From positions 1 to 64,000 of IMG/VR virus record IMGVR_UViG_3300042451_001241: a DNA stretch of 64,000 bases. One strand, 5' to 3'. The notes under the pieces were generated by a model, which was not told where the DNA came from, searched no databases, and worked only from the letters and a program-made list of their open reading frames with translations. The stretch is from a virus. The position numbers were made by a program, and so were the translations under genes. Shown here one piece after another: positions 1 to 8,301 of the stretch (its first letter is position 1; each line of letters starts with the position of its first letter).

Positions 1-261
1 TCTGTACTTACCGCAGATTCTCTATTAGCGACCTCAGTAGATAAGTTATTAGTAAGAACTAATTCAGCCGCTTCCGCTCTTGATTGTTCTGTACTTACCG
101 CAGATTCTCTATTAGCAACTTCAGTAGATAAGTTATTAGTAAGAACTAATTCTGCCGACTCAGATCTTGATTGTTCTGCACTTACAGCGTTTTCTCTATT
201 AACAATTTCTAAAGATAGGTTGTTCGTTAACACTAATTCAACAGATTCAGCTCTTGATTGT
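1..261 (-). repeat. 87-bp tandem repeats coding for 29-aa units
   Basis: Units begin at 1, 88 and 175, and a degenerate fourth begins at 262. Each encodes a 29-residue coiled-coil unit of the partial fibre protein. The first two units are nearly identical and the third is diverged, consistent with in-frame expansion of a fibre shaft. Confidence 0.8.
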
Positions 262-719
262 TCTGTAGATAGAGAAGCCACCGCAGTACTTGTTAAACCT
301 GTGATAGCACCATTTAAATTACCATCAGCAGATTGGAAAGCTGCAACGATTTCAGTTAATGAATCGATAGCCGCTGGGTCAGAGTTGTTGGTGATAAAGT
401 TAATTTGGTTTTGTAATGAAGTCTCAGCCGCTGATGCTCTTGAAGTCTCAGCAGATACTTTTGTATCTAATGACGCATCAGCACTTGCTCTTGCAACTTC
501 TTCAGAAGATACACGAGTTGTTAATGAACCTTCAGCACTTGTTGCTCTTGAAGTTTCTGTGGATAGATTTGACCTTGTGTCATCCAACGTTTTTTGCACA
601 TTTTGATTTAACGTTACATCAGTTAAGTTACCCGCAACGATACCGGTTGGGTTAGTAATCGATGGCGACGTTAAAATCAGGTCGGACTGTTTATCCAAAA
701 TAATTTTAGTTATTGGCAT
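1..719 (-). CDS. Partial coiled-coil tail-fibre protein with 29-residue repeats
   Basis: This reading frame starts at an ATG at 719 on the minus strand and runs off the left edge without a stop, so only the N-terminal ~239 residues are visible. The protein opens with MPITKIILDKQ and then becomes Ala/Ser/Glu-rich with heptad-like spacing (SAEQSRAE, LVLTNNLSTEVANRES). At least three 29-residue (87-base) repeats occupy 1-261. This is typical of a trimeric phage fibre shaft or a coiled-coil structural protein. It is the last visible gene of the minus-strand surface block, so a virion fibre role is inferred from composition and context. No C-terminal receptor-binding domain can be seen because it lies outside the window. 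Confidence 0.75.
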   Translation of the reverse strand, partial: MPITKIILDKQSDLILTSPSITNPTGIVAGNLTDVTLNQNVQKTLDDTRSNLSTETSRATSAEGSLTTRVSSEEVARASADASLDTKVSAETSRASAAETSLQNQINFITNNSDPAAIDSLTEIVAAFQSADGNLNGAITGLTSTAVASLSTEQSRAESVELVLTNNLSLEIVNRENAVSAEQSRSESAELVLTNNLSTEVANRESAVSTEQSRAEAAELVLTNNLSTEVANRESAVST

Positions 720-764
720 AATTTGTTTTGTTTTTTAAGATTTATTTAGTTTTTAAAACTTAAA

Positions 765-1001
765 TTACTTATTGTTATGTAAGTAGTTTTTTAAGTTTTT
801 AATAGCATTAGTAAATGCTAGGGGTTCACAAGAACCCATTTCTGATAAATACTCATTTACATTTTTGATAAGCTCAGGAGTGTTAGTGAAAACAAAATTT
901 GATTTTGATTTAATTTTTTCAACACTAAACTTAAAACCCTTTACTTTGAGATAGGCGGTTAAATATAAATCCGAAGTTACATATTGTGTAGACACATCCA
1001 T
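765..1001 (-). CDS. Small DUF5659-like protein
   Basis: A 78-residue protein beginning MDVSTQYVTSDLYLTAYLKVKG. The pattern (TSDLYLxAYLKxKGF followed by a short basic segment and FVF) resembles the small phage and Firmicutes family DUF5659, whose function is unknown. The C-terminal half is helical and Lys/Asn-rich. It lies between the partial fibre gene and the next structural gene, and a TATTTATT late-type motif sits 27 bases upstream. The family assignment rests on remembered motif similarity. No enzymatic motif is visible. Confidence 0.55.
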   Translation of the reverse strand: MDVSTQYVTSDLYLTAYLKVKGFKFSVEKIKSKSNFVFTNTPELIKNVNEYLSEMGSCEPLAFTNAIKNLKNYLHNNK

Positions 1002-1028
1002 ATATGAATATTTTTATAATCTTTAAAT

Positions 1029-1036
1029 AATAAATA
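1029..1036 (-). promoter_or_regulatory. Putative late promoter element (TATTTATT)
   Basis: On the minus strand this reads TATTTATT, one mismatch at the last base from the recurring TATTTATA element. It lies 27 bases before the start of the 765-1001 gene. Confidence 0.45.
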
Positions 1037-1076
1037 TATCAACATCTCAAAAAATTTTTTTTTTATTAAAAAAAAA

Positions 1077-1562
1077 TTAAATAGTTCTATAAGAACATTT
1101 TATTTTAGAATTTGTAAAAGGGGGTTCAAAAAAAGAAATTGTTGACCCTGAAATTTCATAGTCATCATAGTCCTGTAAAAGACCATTTAGGTATATATGT
1201 TCACTATTTGTTATCGGTAAAAAATTTAGTGTGAATGTTTTATTTATACTATTTATAAATCCTGTTGGAGTCTCTTTATCTATATAAATTTGTTTAGTGA
1301 AATCAATCTCAATCCAATCTGTTATGTCAAATACCCAAGGAGTTGATTTTAACTTATAATAAACTTCGCCATCACCAACACCGACAATCATTCCGGCTCT
1401 TCGTCTCTCATACGTAATAGAATTTAAGTCGTCTAAGGAACTAACATTCCTAAGACCGTCTATCCCATATAACGGGTCTATAACTGCGTAAGTGTCATTA
1501 ATGTTTTTTGGACTAATAAAGCCCATCACACCTATGCCACCTACAAGACTAAAATCCGACAT
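1077..1562 (-). CDS. Virion structural protein with RRxGM module
   Basis: A 161-residue protein with no catalytic motif. The N-terminal part contains LNSITYERRRAGMIVGV around residues 47-63. The same RRxGMxVxV pattern occurs in the fibre-like protein at 14542-15528 (FSSGRRRIGMLVYV), so the two share a module. The C-terminal part (IYLNGLLQDYDDYEISGSTISF) has the LNG-x-DY pattern seen in phage fibre and baseplate beta-sandwich repeats. The position inside the minus-strand surface block supports a minor virion role. The exact function is unknown. Confidence 0.6.
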   Translation of the reverse strand: MSDFSLVGGIGVMGFISPKNINDTYAVIDPLYGIDGLRNVSSLDDLNSITYERRRAGMIVGVGDGEVYYKLKSTPWVFDITDWIEIDFTKQIYIDKETPTGFINSINKTFTLNFLPITNSEHIYLNGLLQDYDDYEISGSTISFFEPPFTNSKIKCSYRTI

Positions 1563-1583
1563 TCATATAAATTTTAAATAATA

Positions 1584-2816
1584 TTAGTCACATACCCATA
1601 CATCAACCTTAGATGATGTAGAGACAAAAGACCTATACACATAATATATACTCAAATTTCCATTTGAGTCAATAATTTCTATATCTTCAACCCTTAAAAA
1701 TGGTATAACAAATCCATCACATCCATCGGCACTATCTCTAAACACACTTGGTTGATTCATATAATTCGGTACCAATAAATAACAATATCCTTGTTGTGTG
1801 GGATATTCCAAATATTGATTCTTAACATCATTAAGTATTTTCTTTGTAAATCCTGTAATATCACTCTCATAAATTCTTTGTTTAGTTGATTTACCAAACT
1901 TAACAAAAGTTTCTTGAACTGGAGTTGGGGTAGGAGTTGGAGTTGGTGTTGGGGTAGGAGTTGGAGTTGGTGTTGGGGTAGGTGTTGGAGAAGGTTTAGG
2001 AGTAAAATTAATATACCTAACTTCCTCTATCTCGGTATAAGAAACTCCATTATTTGGGTTATGATCGATAGATGACGTTGTACTACCACTAACTATTCTA
2101 TTTATATCATCATCAATTACGACAGATGTGGCACCTGATATTTCATTCGAAGGTATTGTAATACTTGCCGAAACATTAATTGGACTTCCGCTAATAACAT
2201 TAAACTCTTTTGTTAAAGTTATCGTATAATCTGTATCTAATTGTCTGGATAAAACAACGCTAAAATTAAATATAACTGAACCTGACATAACCTCAGTTAA
2301 AATACTAACCGTAACTCCTGTTGGAGGAATTGTTGTTGTGGTGGTTGTTGAAGTTGATGTCGTGGTAGTTGTCGGTAGAATTGTCGGTGTTGGAGTTGGT
2401 CCTTCACAGCAAGGAAATTCTGAAGTGTAACAAGTTTCGTAAGGTAAATCGTCCGCAATAAAAGATTCTTGGACATTTATAAATAATTTTTCTCTTATTG
2501 GTAATATTAGAACTCCATCATCACTTCTTAGCATAAATTGACCTTCATAACTTCCGATTCTATTTGTATCTTTTGACGTGAATTGATAATATATGTAATA
2601 TTCTGGTTCGGCGTTAGAATTAATTAATTCCTTTTCAACAAACCCTGCAGGTCTTGAACTTATTTTTGGAATACCTGTTTCAATATCCGTCATTGAGAAA
2701 AATATAGCAGATTGTTCAATTAAACTCATAAAGTTATTAAATTCATTTCTACCGTCTTTAATAACCTCAAGTTTTAATAATGGTAAAGTTGCGTTCTTTT
2801 TAATAAAAAAATTCAT
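1584..2816 (-). CDS. Virion protein with poly-Thr and Pro-Thr linkers
   Basis: A 410-residue protein built of folded parts separated by low-complexity linkers. The N-terminal ~145 residues look globular (FFIKKN start, TGIPKISSRPAGFVEKE). A Thr/Ser-rich linker follows, then a beta-rich Ig-like segment of about 100 residues (VTVSILTEVMSGSVIFNFSV), then a long Pro-Thr repeat encoded around 1920-1990, then a C-terminal globular domain containing several Cys. PT linkers of this kind are common in extracellular Bacteroidota and phage-fibre proteins. A late-type motif lies 13 bases upstream. Inferred role: a surface-exposed virion or adhesin protein; the linkers could be O-glycosylation targets. Confidence 0.65.
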   Translation of the reverse strand: MNFFIKKNATLPLLKLEVIKDGRNEFNNFMSLIEQSAIFFSMTDIETGIPKISSRPAGFVEKELINSNAEPEYYIYYQFTSKDTNRIGSYEGQFMLRSDDGVLILPIREKLFINVQESFIADDLPYETCYTSEFPCCEGPTPTPTILPTTTTTSTSTTTTTTIPPTGVTVSILTEVMSGSVIFNFSVVLSRQLDTDYTITLTKEFNVISGSPINVSASITIPSNEISGATSVVIDDDINRIVSGSTTSSIDHNPNNGVSYTEIEEVRYINFTPKPSPTPTPTPTPTPTPTPTPTPTPTPVQETFVKFGKSTKQRIYESDITGFTKKILNDVKNQYLEYPTQQGYCYLLVPNYMNQPSVFRDSADGCDGFVIPFLRVEDIEIIDSNGNLSIYYVYRSFVSTSSKVDVWVCD

Positions 2817-2829
2817 TAAAGTTTTTTAA

Positions 2830-2837
2830 GATAAATA
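2830..2837 (-). promoter_or_regulatory. Putative late promoter element (TATTTATC)
   Basis: Minus-strand TATTTATC located 13 bases before the start of the 1584-2816 gene. It differs from the consensus TATTTATA only in the last base. Confidence 0.5.
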
Positions 2838-2855
2838 CTTTAAAAAATCGTTTTT

Positions 2856-4106
2856 TCATAAATTACCTGTAATTCTTTCGCACCAACCTTTAGATGATGA
2901 ATAAGGCCATACAACCCAATGTTTTGGTTTTACGGAAGTATTAAATTCTCTCCATATTTTACAATACCCATCTTTATCTAACATCAATCTATTTATCTCG
3001 TTTTTATCGGAATCTTTTCTATAAATTTCATTACCATCTTTATCATTAAAGATTACCGCCCAAAAATCATAATCTTTTTCAGGTACTTGGTTATGATTAA
3101 TGTCTATACAATGTTTAAAAACACTTGTAAAACTTTTTAACCATTCATTCTCATCTTCTATTATTGGGTTTGGGGGGTAGTTCTTATCTATTGTATATTG
3201 TTGAACCGATCTTTTTGAGAATAGTATTCCTGAATATTTCTCATAATCTCTTAAAGTTCTTTCTTTACCAAATCCATAAATACCGAATTCTTCGGGGTCA
3301 TATACTTCTCCATCCATTGAGAATAGTTTTCTGTTTCTTAGGTGAGAAGTATCGTTTTTCTTATACCATTCATTATCGTAATCCCAAACCTTTTTTCTAT
3401 TTTTTCTTGTATATTCGTGCCAACATATAATAATATGAGGATGAAATAAATCATATCCGTGGGTATATGATCTTGCGGCTATTGATATTTCTTCTCCGTG
3501 AAAATAATAATTTTTATCGTGAGGAACTTCTTTAACAAACGAACCCATCGTAAAACAAAAATGTGCAGAATAAAATCTTGAGGGTATTGGTTCTTTTAAT
3601 TCTCTATGATTAGGTATTGATTCGGGTAAGAAAAATACTGCACCTTCAGGAATAAATCTATCAAATACCATCCTCCAAGGAACATTAATTCTACCATTAG
3701 GGTCATTATCGGGGTCGTAAGAAGATACATAACCTGTAAGTAACGGTTTTTCATAACCCTTTAATTGTAAGTCTTTAATCATATTAATTGAGATTTCGTC
3801 CCAATCTTTTACAAATCTCATATGACTATCAATTTGTAAAGTATATTCTTCACCATCATATTGTTTTTGTAATTGATGTCTTGCCCAACAAGCTCCTAAC
3901 GTTTCGGTATATGGAACATTAATAACTTTGAATCTTTCATCTTTTTCATATTCGGATAAATCGTCAAACGTATAATCAGGGTGGTATTGTCTACAAATAC
4001 TAAAAACTAAATTTTCAGGATATTTTGCATTATTAATACAATCTTTAATTGTCGGTATTAATTCTGGGTCAGAAAAACTCGCAATTTGTATAAAAATTTT
4101 ACTCAT
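2856..4106 (-). CDS. GlcNAc-transferase-type glycosyltransferase
   Basis: A 416-residue cytoplasmic glycosyltransferase. The N-terminus (MSKIFIQIASFSDPELIPTI) and the motif LQIDSHMRF near residue 110 match the GlcNAc-transferase family (Pfam GlcNAc, PF11397), GT-A-fold enzymes in which the DxH motif binds the metal and nucleotide sugar. Further conserved-looking segments are AHFCFTMGSF and FHGEEISIAARSYTHGYDLFHP, which resemble the acceptor/base region of this family. No signal peptide or membrane segment is present. It sits alone among fibre genes, so plausible substrates are Ser/Thr residues of the neighbouring Thr-rich virion proteins. That substrate assignment is inference only. Confidence 0.82.
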   Translation of the reverse strand: MSKIFIQIASFSDPELIPTIKDCINNAKYPENLVFSICRQYHPDYTFDDLSEYEKDERFKVINVPYTETLGACWARHQLQKQYDGEEYTLQIDSHMRFVKDWDEISINMIKDLQLKGYEKPLLTGYVSSYDPDNDPNGRINVPWRMVFDRFIPEGAVFFLPESIPNHRELKEPIPSRFYSAHFCFTMGSFVKEVPHDKNYYFHGEEISIAARSYTHGYDLFHPHIIICWHEYTRKNRKKVWDYDNEWYKKNDTSHLRNRKLFSMDGEVYDPEEFGIYGFGKERTLRDYEKYSGILFSKRSVQQYTIDKNYPPNPIIEDENEWLKSFTSVFKHCIDINHNQVPEKDYDFWAVIFNDKDGNEIYRKDSDKNEINRLMLDKDGYCKIWREFNTSVKPKHWVVWPYSSSKGWCERITGNL

Positions 4107-4148
4107 ATCATCATTTTTAGAATGATAATATTTTTTTAAAAAAAGAAA

Positions 4149-4442
4149 CTATATTGTTGTGGTAGTTGTTGTGGTTGTAGGTTCACCACAATTATAAACT
4201 ATAAATTTCTCACATAATGTAATAATATCAACCAATTTAACAATTACAGAAGTTGATCCGTCAAACGAAATTGTTGCGGGAGGAGAATTTGGGTTTGGTA
4301 AAGATGAAGGTAATTCGAAAGATACGGTTGGGGGGATTGACGTTGACCCTGATATTAAAAAACAATAAGTTAAAGTTATATCACATAAATAAATATCATA
4401 TGTTCCTGAACCTGTCGCACCTGTTATTTCAATAATTTGCAT
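4149..4442 (-). CDS. Small virion protein with poly-Thr tail
   Basis: A 97-residue protein beginning MQIIEITGATGSGTYDIYLCD and ending in a run of eight Thr plus Ile. Cys-containing beta-rich segments (YLCDITLTYCFLISGS, IITLCEKFIVYNCGEP) resemble other small Cys-containing proteins in this window, such as 43779-44171. The late-type motif is only three bases from the start codon. Function unknown; context suggests a small virion decoration or adaptor. Confidence 0.55.
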   Translation of the reverse strand: MQIIEITGATGSGTYDIYLCDITLTYCFLISGSTSIPPTVSFELPSSLPNPNSPPATISFDGSTSVIVKLVDIITLCEKFIVYNCGEPTTTTTTTTI

Positions 4443-4445
4443 GAT

Positions 4446-4453
4446 TATAAATA
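4446..4453 (-). promoter_or_regulatory. Putative late promoter element (TATTTATA)
   Basis: An exact minus-strand TATTTATA three bases before the start codon of the 4149-4442 gene. Such a short gap would give a nearly leaderless transcript. Confidence 0.55.
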
Positions 4454-4455
4454 TA

Positions 4456-5403
4456 TCACCAACAAGTAATTATTACTAAACCGTCACCACCTTTACCACC
4501 TCTACCCGCAGTTCCGGTATAAGCCGCACCTCCACCACCTCCACCTGACCCAAACCCGGCGTCACCACCAAAACCAGCGGTATTCGTACCCGAAGTACTA
4601 TTTGTTGCCCCACCACCGGCACCACCTGTTGTGAAAAATGGTAACCTTGTCGATGATAGTTGTGATGGTGTTAATGATATAAACCCTGACCCACCATTAC
4701 CCGCGTTTGTCGCCGATGCCGCTCCACCCAAAATGGTTGGCACAAACCCACTACCCGTAATAGTACCACCTGAAAAAGACGATAAAGAACTTGTTGTTCC
4801 GCCGCCACCAGCACCACCTGTTATTATTGAAGATATTGTTATATTATCACCTGGGATATTATTTTGTCCTAAACCTCCACCTTGACCGGCAATAGATGTG
4901 AACATACCTAATGATGATAAAATACCTACCGAACTTGTGAATATTGTTCCCGCAGTTCCCCCACTCGATGTTCCAGGACCTGTTACACCTCCACCACCAC
5001 CTGTTGACGCGGCAGTACCGCTCGATAATAAAACATTCGCTGCGGATGTACTCGACAATATTGAAACATATGATAAATTACCACTACCACCAACACCACC
5101 ATTTGTCGCTGAACCAGCCGTCCCACCCAAACCACCAGGTCCGACTTGGATATATAATGTGTCAGGTAGTAAATTTGTTTGAAAAATTCCTGTTGTTAGT
5201 GAGGATGAACCTCCCCCACCACCACCGATAGATGTGTTATTTGAGGAACCTCTTCCTCCACCTCCACCACCGCCACCACCTAATACAAAAATATAGGTGA
5301 ATTTACAATTTCTTGGTTTTTGCCAAGTCTGCCAAATACCAGAACCTTGAGTGTAAAAAACTTGAGTATTTGTTATGTTTGGTATGTTAAAAATATCTAT
5401 CAT
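4456..5403 (-). CDS. Glycine-rich adhesin-like protein (copy 1)
   Basis: A 315-residue protein beginning MIDIFNIPNITNTQVFYTQGSG. A short N-terminal segment with WQTWQKPRNCKFTYIFVLGGGG leads into a Gly-rich body with many runs of 4-9 Gly, and it ends GGKGGDGLVIITCW. The pattern of a start-up beta strand, GGGGGG blocks, a YIQVGPGG segment and a final G-L-V-I strand matches the phage glycine-rich domain (Gly_rich_2-like), related in style to polyglycine receptor-binding adhesins. The downstream neighbour in translation order at 5413-6348 is a paralogue. Inferred role: receptor-binding tip or tail-surface protein. Confidence 0.7.
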   Translation of the reverse strand: MIDIFNIPNITNTQVFYTQGSGIWQTWQKPRNCKFTYIFVLGGGGGGGGGRGSSNNTSIGGGGGGSSSLTTGIFQTNLLPDTLYIQVGPGGLGGTAGSATNGGVGGSGNLSYVSILSSTSAANVLLSSGTAASTGGGGGVTGPGTSSGGTAGTIFTSSVGILSSLGMFTSIAGQGGGLGQNNIPGDNITISSIITGGAGGGGTTSSLSSFSGGTITGSGFVPTILGGAASATNAGNGGSGFISLTPSQLSSTRLPFFTTGGAGGGATNSTSGTNTAGFGGDAGFGSGGGGGGAAYTGTAGRGGKGGDGLVIITCW

Positions 5404-5412
5404 ATATTAAAT

Positions 5413-6348
5413 TTAAAATGTTGTTATAAATACAATTCCGTTACCACCTCTACCACCTAATCTACCTGAACCACTATCTGAAGAACCGGCACCTCCACCA
5501 CCGCTACCAATTTCACCATCACCACCATTTGATGTGGGTTCATCTGGGGGAGCACCAGCTCTTCCTCCACCACCAGACCCACCTGTAGTTGCAAACGGAA
5601 ATTCTGTCGAAGAGTAGGTTAATAAAATAGGGTTTATAGTTATAATACCTTTACCTCCATTTTGACCCGTTACCCCTCCGATTCCACCTGCAACTCTACC
5701 TAAAACTCCACCCGCTAAAATAGAACCACCAGCACCACCATTAGTGTTACTTTTACCTCCACCACCTCCACCACCAGTTAAAACTAACGAGGTTAATGCG
5801 GTTTTAGTACCACCACCGACAAATCCAAAAGCACCATTTGCCCCCGTATCTCCCGATGTTGATGTCCATCTTCCTAACGATGACAAAAAACCAACAGAAC
5901 TTGTAAATACCGTTCCACCACTACCTCCGGTACCACCAACAGACAGGTTACCTAAATTACCACCCGAAGGGGCAATTGTTCCTGATGATATAATAACATT
6001 GGTAGCACCTGTACTAGGTAAAATTGAAACATAGGATAATTGTCCTGATGAACCATTACCTCCGGAAGTTCCTCCATTGCCACCAGACCCAACTCGAATA
6101 TATAATGTGTCAGGAATTAATATTGATGGGATTAGTATGTTTGTAATTGATGATGAACCACCACCTCCTCCACCTCCACCATTTCCAGATGTATTTGCAC
6201 CACCTCCACCACCAGCACCACCACCAATTGCGGTTATATAAACAAATTTGGAGTTTTTTGGTTTTTGCCAAGTCTGCCAAGATGTTGACCCAGCGGCAAA
6301 AAAAGTTTGACAATTGGTTATTTGTGGTATGTTAAAATAATCAATCAT
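5413..6348 (-). CDS. Glycine-rich adhesin-like protein (copy 2)
   Basis: The frame is open to 6384, but the ATG at 6348 gives MIDYFNIPQITNCQTFFAAGS, which aligns with the start of the neighbouring paralogue (MIDIFNIPNITNTQVFYTQGS). That start is therefore chosen, giving ~311 residues. It has the same architecture: a WQTWQKPKNSKFVYITAIGGG entry, a Gly-rich core, LYIRVGSGGNGG, and a terminal G-I-V-F-I-T-T-F strand. It overlaps the end of the upstream small gene by 8 bases. Tandem divergent copies suggest alternative or multimeric receptor-binding tips. Confidence 0.7.
   Translation of the reverse strand: MIDYFNIPQITNCQTFFAAGSTSWQTWQKPKNSKFVYITAIGGGAGGGGGANTSGNGGGGGGGGSSSITNILIPSILIPDTLYIRVGSGGNGGTSGGNGSSGQLSYVSILPSTGATNVIISSGTIAPSGGNLGNLSVGGTGGSGGTVFTSSVGFLSSLGRWTSTSGDTGANGAFGFVGGGTKTALTSLVLTGGGGGGGKSNTNGGAGGSILAGGVLGRVAGGIGGVTGQNGGKGIITINPILLTYSSTEFPFATTGGSGGGGRAGAPPDEPTSNGGDGEIGSGGGGAGSSDSGSGRLGGRGGNGIVFITTF
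5425..5432 (-). promoter_or_regulatory. Putative late promoter element (TATTTATA)
   Basis: An exact minus-strand TATTTATA 21 bases upstream of the glycine-rich gene at 4456-5403. It lies within the 3' end of the upstream paralogue. Confidence 0.5.
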
Positions 6349-6523
6349 TGTTAACCCAGTTCGGTTCTGGTAAATTATCCTCAATCACATAATAACCATA
6401 TGGTGGGATTAACTCTAAAGTATTTCCACTTAAATCAATAAATCTAACCAATCCGTTATAATCACTTTCTTGATAGAAACGACCTTCGTATCCGTATTCA
6501 AATTCACATAAACTATATATCAT
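6341..6523 (-). CDS. Small protein upstream of glycine-rich adhesin
   Basis: A 60-residue acidic, Tyr-rich protein (MIYSLCEFEYGYEGRFYQES) with no recognised domain. It overlaps the start of the glycine-rich gene, which suggests translational coupling. It may be an adaptor or chaperone for the adhesin. Function unknown. Confidence 0.5.
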   Translation of the reverse strand: MIYSLCEFEYGYEGRFYQESDYNGLVRFIDLSGNTLELIPPYGYYVIEDNLPEPNWVNND

Positions 6524-6537
6524 AATGTTATTTTTTT

Positions 6538-6963
6538 TTAATAATCACCACCAATTACCGTCGCGTTCCAACCCGCCGATGTTGGAGCGGTACCAACGGT
6601 TACGTATAACCTATATCCTGGATTTAAACCAAAATTTAACGGTAATTCATAATTTGACTGAGCGGCGGTCTCTATGTTTGTAATAGTCGGTAAAGTTATC
6701 TCGTCAAATAAAGTATTATTTGACGCAGTAGTTGTTGCGGAACCATTATTAATCCAAACCCTGGCAACCGTGGCGTTTGAGTTTGAACCTAACGGTCTAA
6801 ATCTTATCCTTTGAACATAACTTCCGTTAGTTGAATCAGCGGTAAACGCTAAGTATATTGTACCCGCGGTTAAATCTTTAGTTGTGTTAGCGGTAGTCAT
6901 AGCTGAAACCGTCCATTGTACATCAGGTAATCTCGTATAGATTGGTTGTACGTTTGCTGGCAT
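6538..6963 (-). CDS. Small beta-rich virion protein
   Basis: A 141-residue protein rich in Thr, Ala and Asn, beginning MPANVQPIYTRLPDVQWTVSAM and ending GWNATVIGGDY. It has no signal peptide, Cys or catalytic motif. Composition and the predicted beta-strand pattern suggest a capsid or tail decoration protein. The genes on both sides are structural-type. Function unknown beyond that. Confidence 0.55.
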   Translation of the reverse strand: MPANVQPIYTRLPDVQWTVSAMTTANTTKDLTAGTIYLAFTADSTNGSYVQRIRFRPLGSNSNATVARVWINNGSATTTASNNTLFDEITLPTITNIETAAQSNYELPLNFGLNPGYRLYVTVGTAPTSAGWNATVIGGDY

Positions 6964-6986
6964 AGTAAATAATTTTTATTTTTTTA

Positions 6987-7226
6987 TTATGTTGTAAAAT
7001 TAAAGTTCGCCATCGCGTATGACAAACCATAATTAAATATGGATGGAGAAGTATTATCCGTTATCTCAACAAGACCTGTCGATGAATTTCTCATTAAAAT
7101 TTGTGTTGATGTTATTCCACTTGTTGGAGTGGATGATACGTAAACGGTATTTGCCGATAATATTGCGTTGACCGTTGAGTTTCCTTGGCTAATGTAGCCG
7201 TTTTTAATTACAAATTCGTTTGGCAT
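6987..7226 (-). CDS. Short fibre-like structural protein
   Basis: A 79-residue protein beginning MPNEFVIKNGYISQGNSTVNA. The phrase NEFVIKNGyxSxG followed by small polar residues recurs in the shafts and N-termini of phage tail fibres. It probably represents a short fibre attachment or spacer protein. A late-type motif lies 33 bases upstream. Confidence 0.5.
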   Translation of the reverse strand: MPNEFVIKNGYISQGNSTVNAILSANTVYVSSTPTSGITSTQILMRNSSTGLVEITDNTSPSIFNYGLSYAMANFNFTT

Positions 7227-7259
7227 AATTACTTTCCCTATCCAGTAATTTTATTTTAT

Positions 7260-7267
7260 TATAAATA
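7260..7267 (-). promoter_or_regulatory. Putative late promoter element (TATTTATA)
   Basis: An exact minus-strand TATTTATA 33 bases before the 6987-7226 start, in the gap between it and the LamG gene at 7286. Confidence 0.5.
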
Positions 7268-7285
7268 TGTTGAATTTGTGAAATG

Positions 7286-8032
7286 TTATAAACCAAAACG
7301 ACCTTTTAACGAGTTGTAGTTTTGAGTTATTTCAGATGTGGAAAGAGTTCTATTATAAATCTGTACGATTGAGACGTTTCCGTTAAGAAAGTCAAATGGG
7401 TTTACTATACCCTCACCACTACCCGCTCCTATCAATAATCTATTTGGGTTGGTCAATAAACCAACACCACTAGGTGACGATGTGGATGTGTTTAAAACAC
7501 TATTCACATATATTTGATATTGAGTACTTTCATAATTGAAAACCAAGTTATACCAAGTATTTGCTAAAAAAGAACCACCTACCGTGGTTAACCCTTGTCT
7601 ACGACCGGATACTAAGTCGATTATTGTTAAATATTCGTTGGTTAATAATGAAGTTGCAGGTCCAAATTGTATATACCATCCACTTCCTATCGATGCCCCG
7701 TACCTTAATTGTATTAATGTTGAAACGGGAGAACTAGCATTTATTGTGGTGGTTGGTTTAAACCATATATTAATAGAACCAACATTAAATGTTGGAAGTG
7801 AAGTGTTTATAAGATAATCATTAGTTCCGTCAAAAATAATACTACCTCCATTATCACCATTCCATATCGTTTGAGAACCAAAGTTTGTTAAAGTACCATT
7901 ATTTCCATTCCAAGTAATATCAGTCCAGGTAGTACCGACTCTAGGATAAGAATCTCTCTTGGCGGCATCCAACAATAACACCAAACCATCTTTTACAATT
8001 CCACCATAATAATTACCATTTACCGTACTCAT
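7286..8032 (-). CDS. LamG-like (concanavalin-type) virion lectin, copy 1
   Basis: A 248-residue protein. The N-terminal signature GGIVKDGLVLLLDAAKRDSYP, followed by TTWTDITWNGNNGTL and IIFDGTNDYL, then the beta-rich region ending LSTSEITQNYNSLKGRFGL, is the typical LamG/Laminin_G_3 jelly-roll pattern found in phage structural proteins. The fold binds glycans in many families; that use here is inferred. Two paralogues follow at 8302-8997 and 8999-9685. The start overlaps the end of the 8029-8298 gene by four bases. A 73-base stretch is almost identical to the second copy. Confidence 0.75.
   Translation of the reverse strand: MSTVNGNYYGGIVKDGLVLLLDAAKRDSYPRVGTTWTDITWNGNNGTLTNFGSQTIWNGDNGGSIIFDGTNDYLINTSLPTFNVGSINIWFKPTTTINASSPVSTLIQLRYGASIGSGWYIQFGPATSLLTNEYLTIIDLVSGRRQGLTTVGGSFLANTWYNLVFNYESTQYQIYVNSVLNTSTSSPSGVGLLTNPNRLLIGAGSGEGIVNPFDFLNGNVSIVQIYNRTLSTSEITQNYNSLKGRFGL
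7831..7903 (-). repeat. 73-bp near-identical repeat shared by two LamG genes (unit 1)
   Basis: This segment matches 8799-8871 with about three mismatches in 73 bases. It encodes the NNGTLTNFGSQTIWNGDNG stretch of the LamG domain. The surrounding sequence is much more diverged, which suggests recent gene conversion or strong local constraint. Confidence 0.75.
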
Positions 8033-8298
8033 ATTGTCATTGGATTTGGATTAGTCCATTCTGGGGTTGATAATATTGTTAATATCTCTTCATAGTTGTA
8101 TGGACCTTCTTTAGTTGTTAAACTATCTACTGATGAAGGAATTCCTTCAGTATCCCATTTAACAAATGTTTTTGTTCCGTCAACCGATTTTCTAACCGTA
8201 TCAATTGAAGTTTCACATACTTGAGTGAAATCAATATTTGGTAGTTCACTAACATCAAATATCATAAATTTTCTGTTTTCGTATAATTGTGTTTCCAT
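8029..8298 (-). CDS. Small protein between LamG genes
   Basis: An 89-residue protein beginning METQLYENRKFMIFDVSELPNIDF. It is predicted alpha/beta with conserved-looking TVRKSVDGTKTFVKW and LTTKEGPYNYEEILTILS segments. There is no signal peptide or catalytic signature. It resembles small proteins I associate with fibre gene clusters of T4-like phages, but I cannot name a family. Coupling to the downstream LamG gene by a four-base overlap suggests a shared assembly role. Confidence 0.5.
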   Translation of the reverse strand: METQLYENRKFMIFDVSELPNIDFTQVCETSIDTVRKSVDGTKTFVKWDTEGIPSSVDSLTTKEGPYNYEEILTILSTPEWTNPNPMTI

Positions 8299-8301
8299 AT
8301 T

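Noticed and set aside
1-261. CRISPR-like regular repeats
   Set aside because: The 87-base repeats are contiguous coding repeats without unique spacers and are in frame with a fibre gene.
220-655. Plus-strand open frames opposite the partial fibre gene
   Set aside because: They lie antisense to a continuous repeat-bearing minus-strand reading frame and have no promoter or homology; they arise from the regular repeat composition.
4631-6034. Proline-rich plus-strand open frames
   Set aside because: These are the reverse-strand readings of the glycine codons (GGN read as NCC) in the glycine-rich adhesins.
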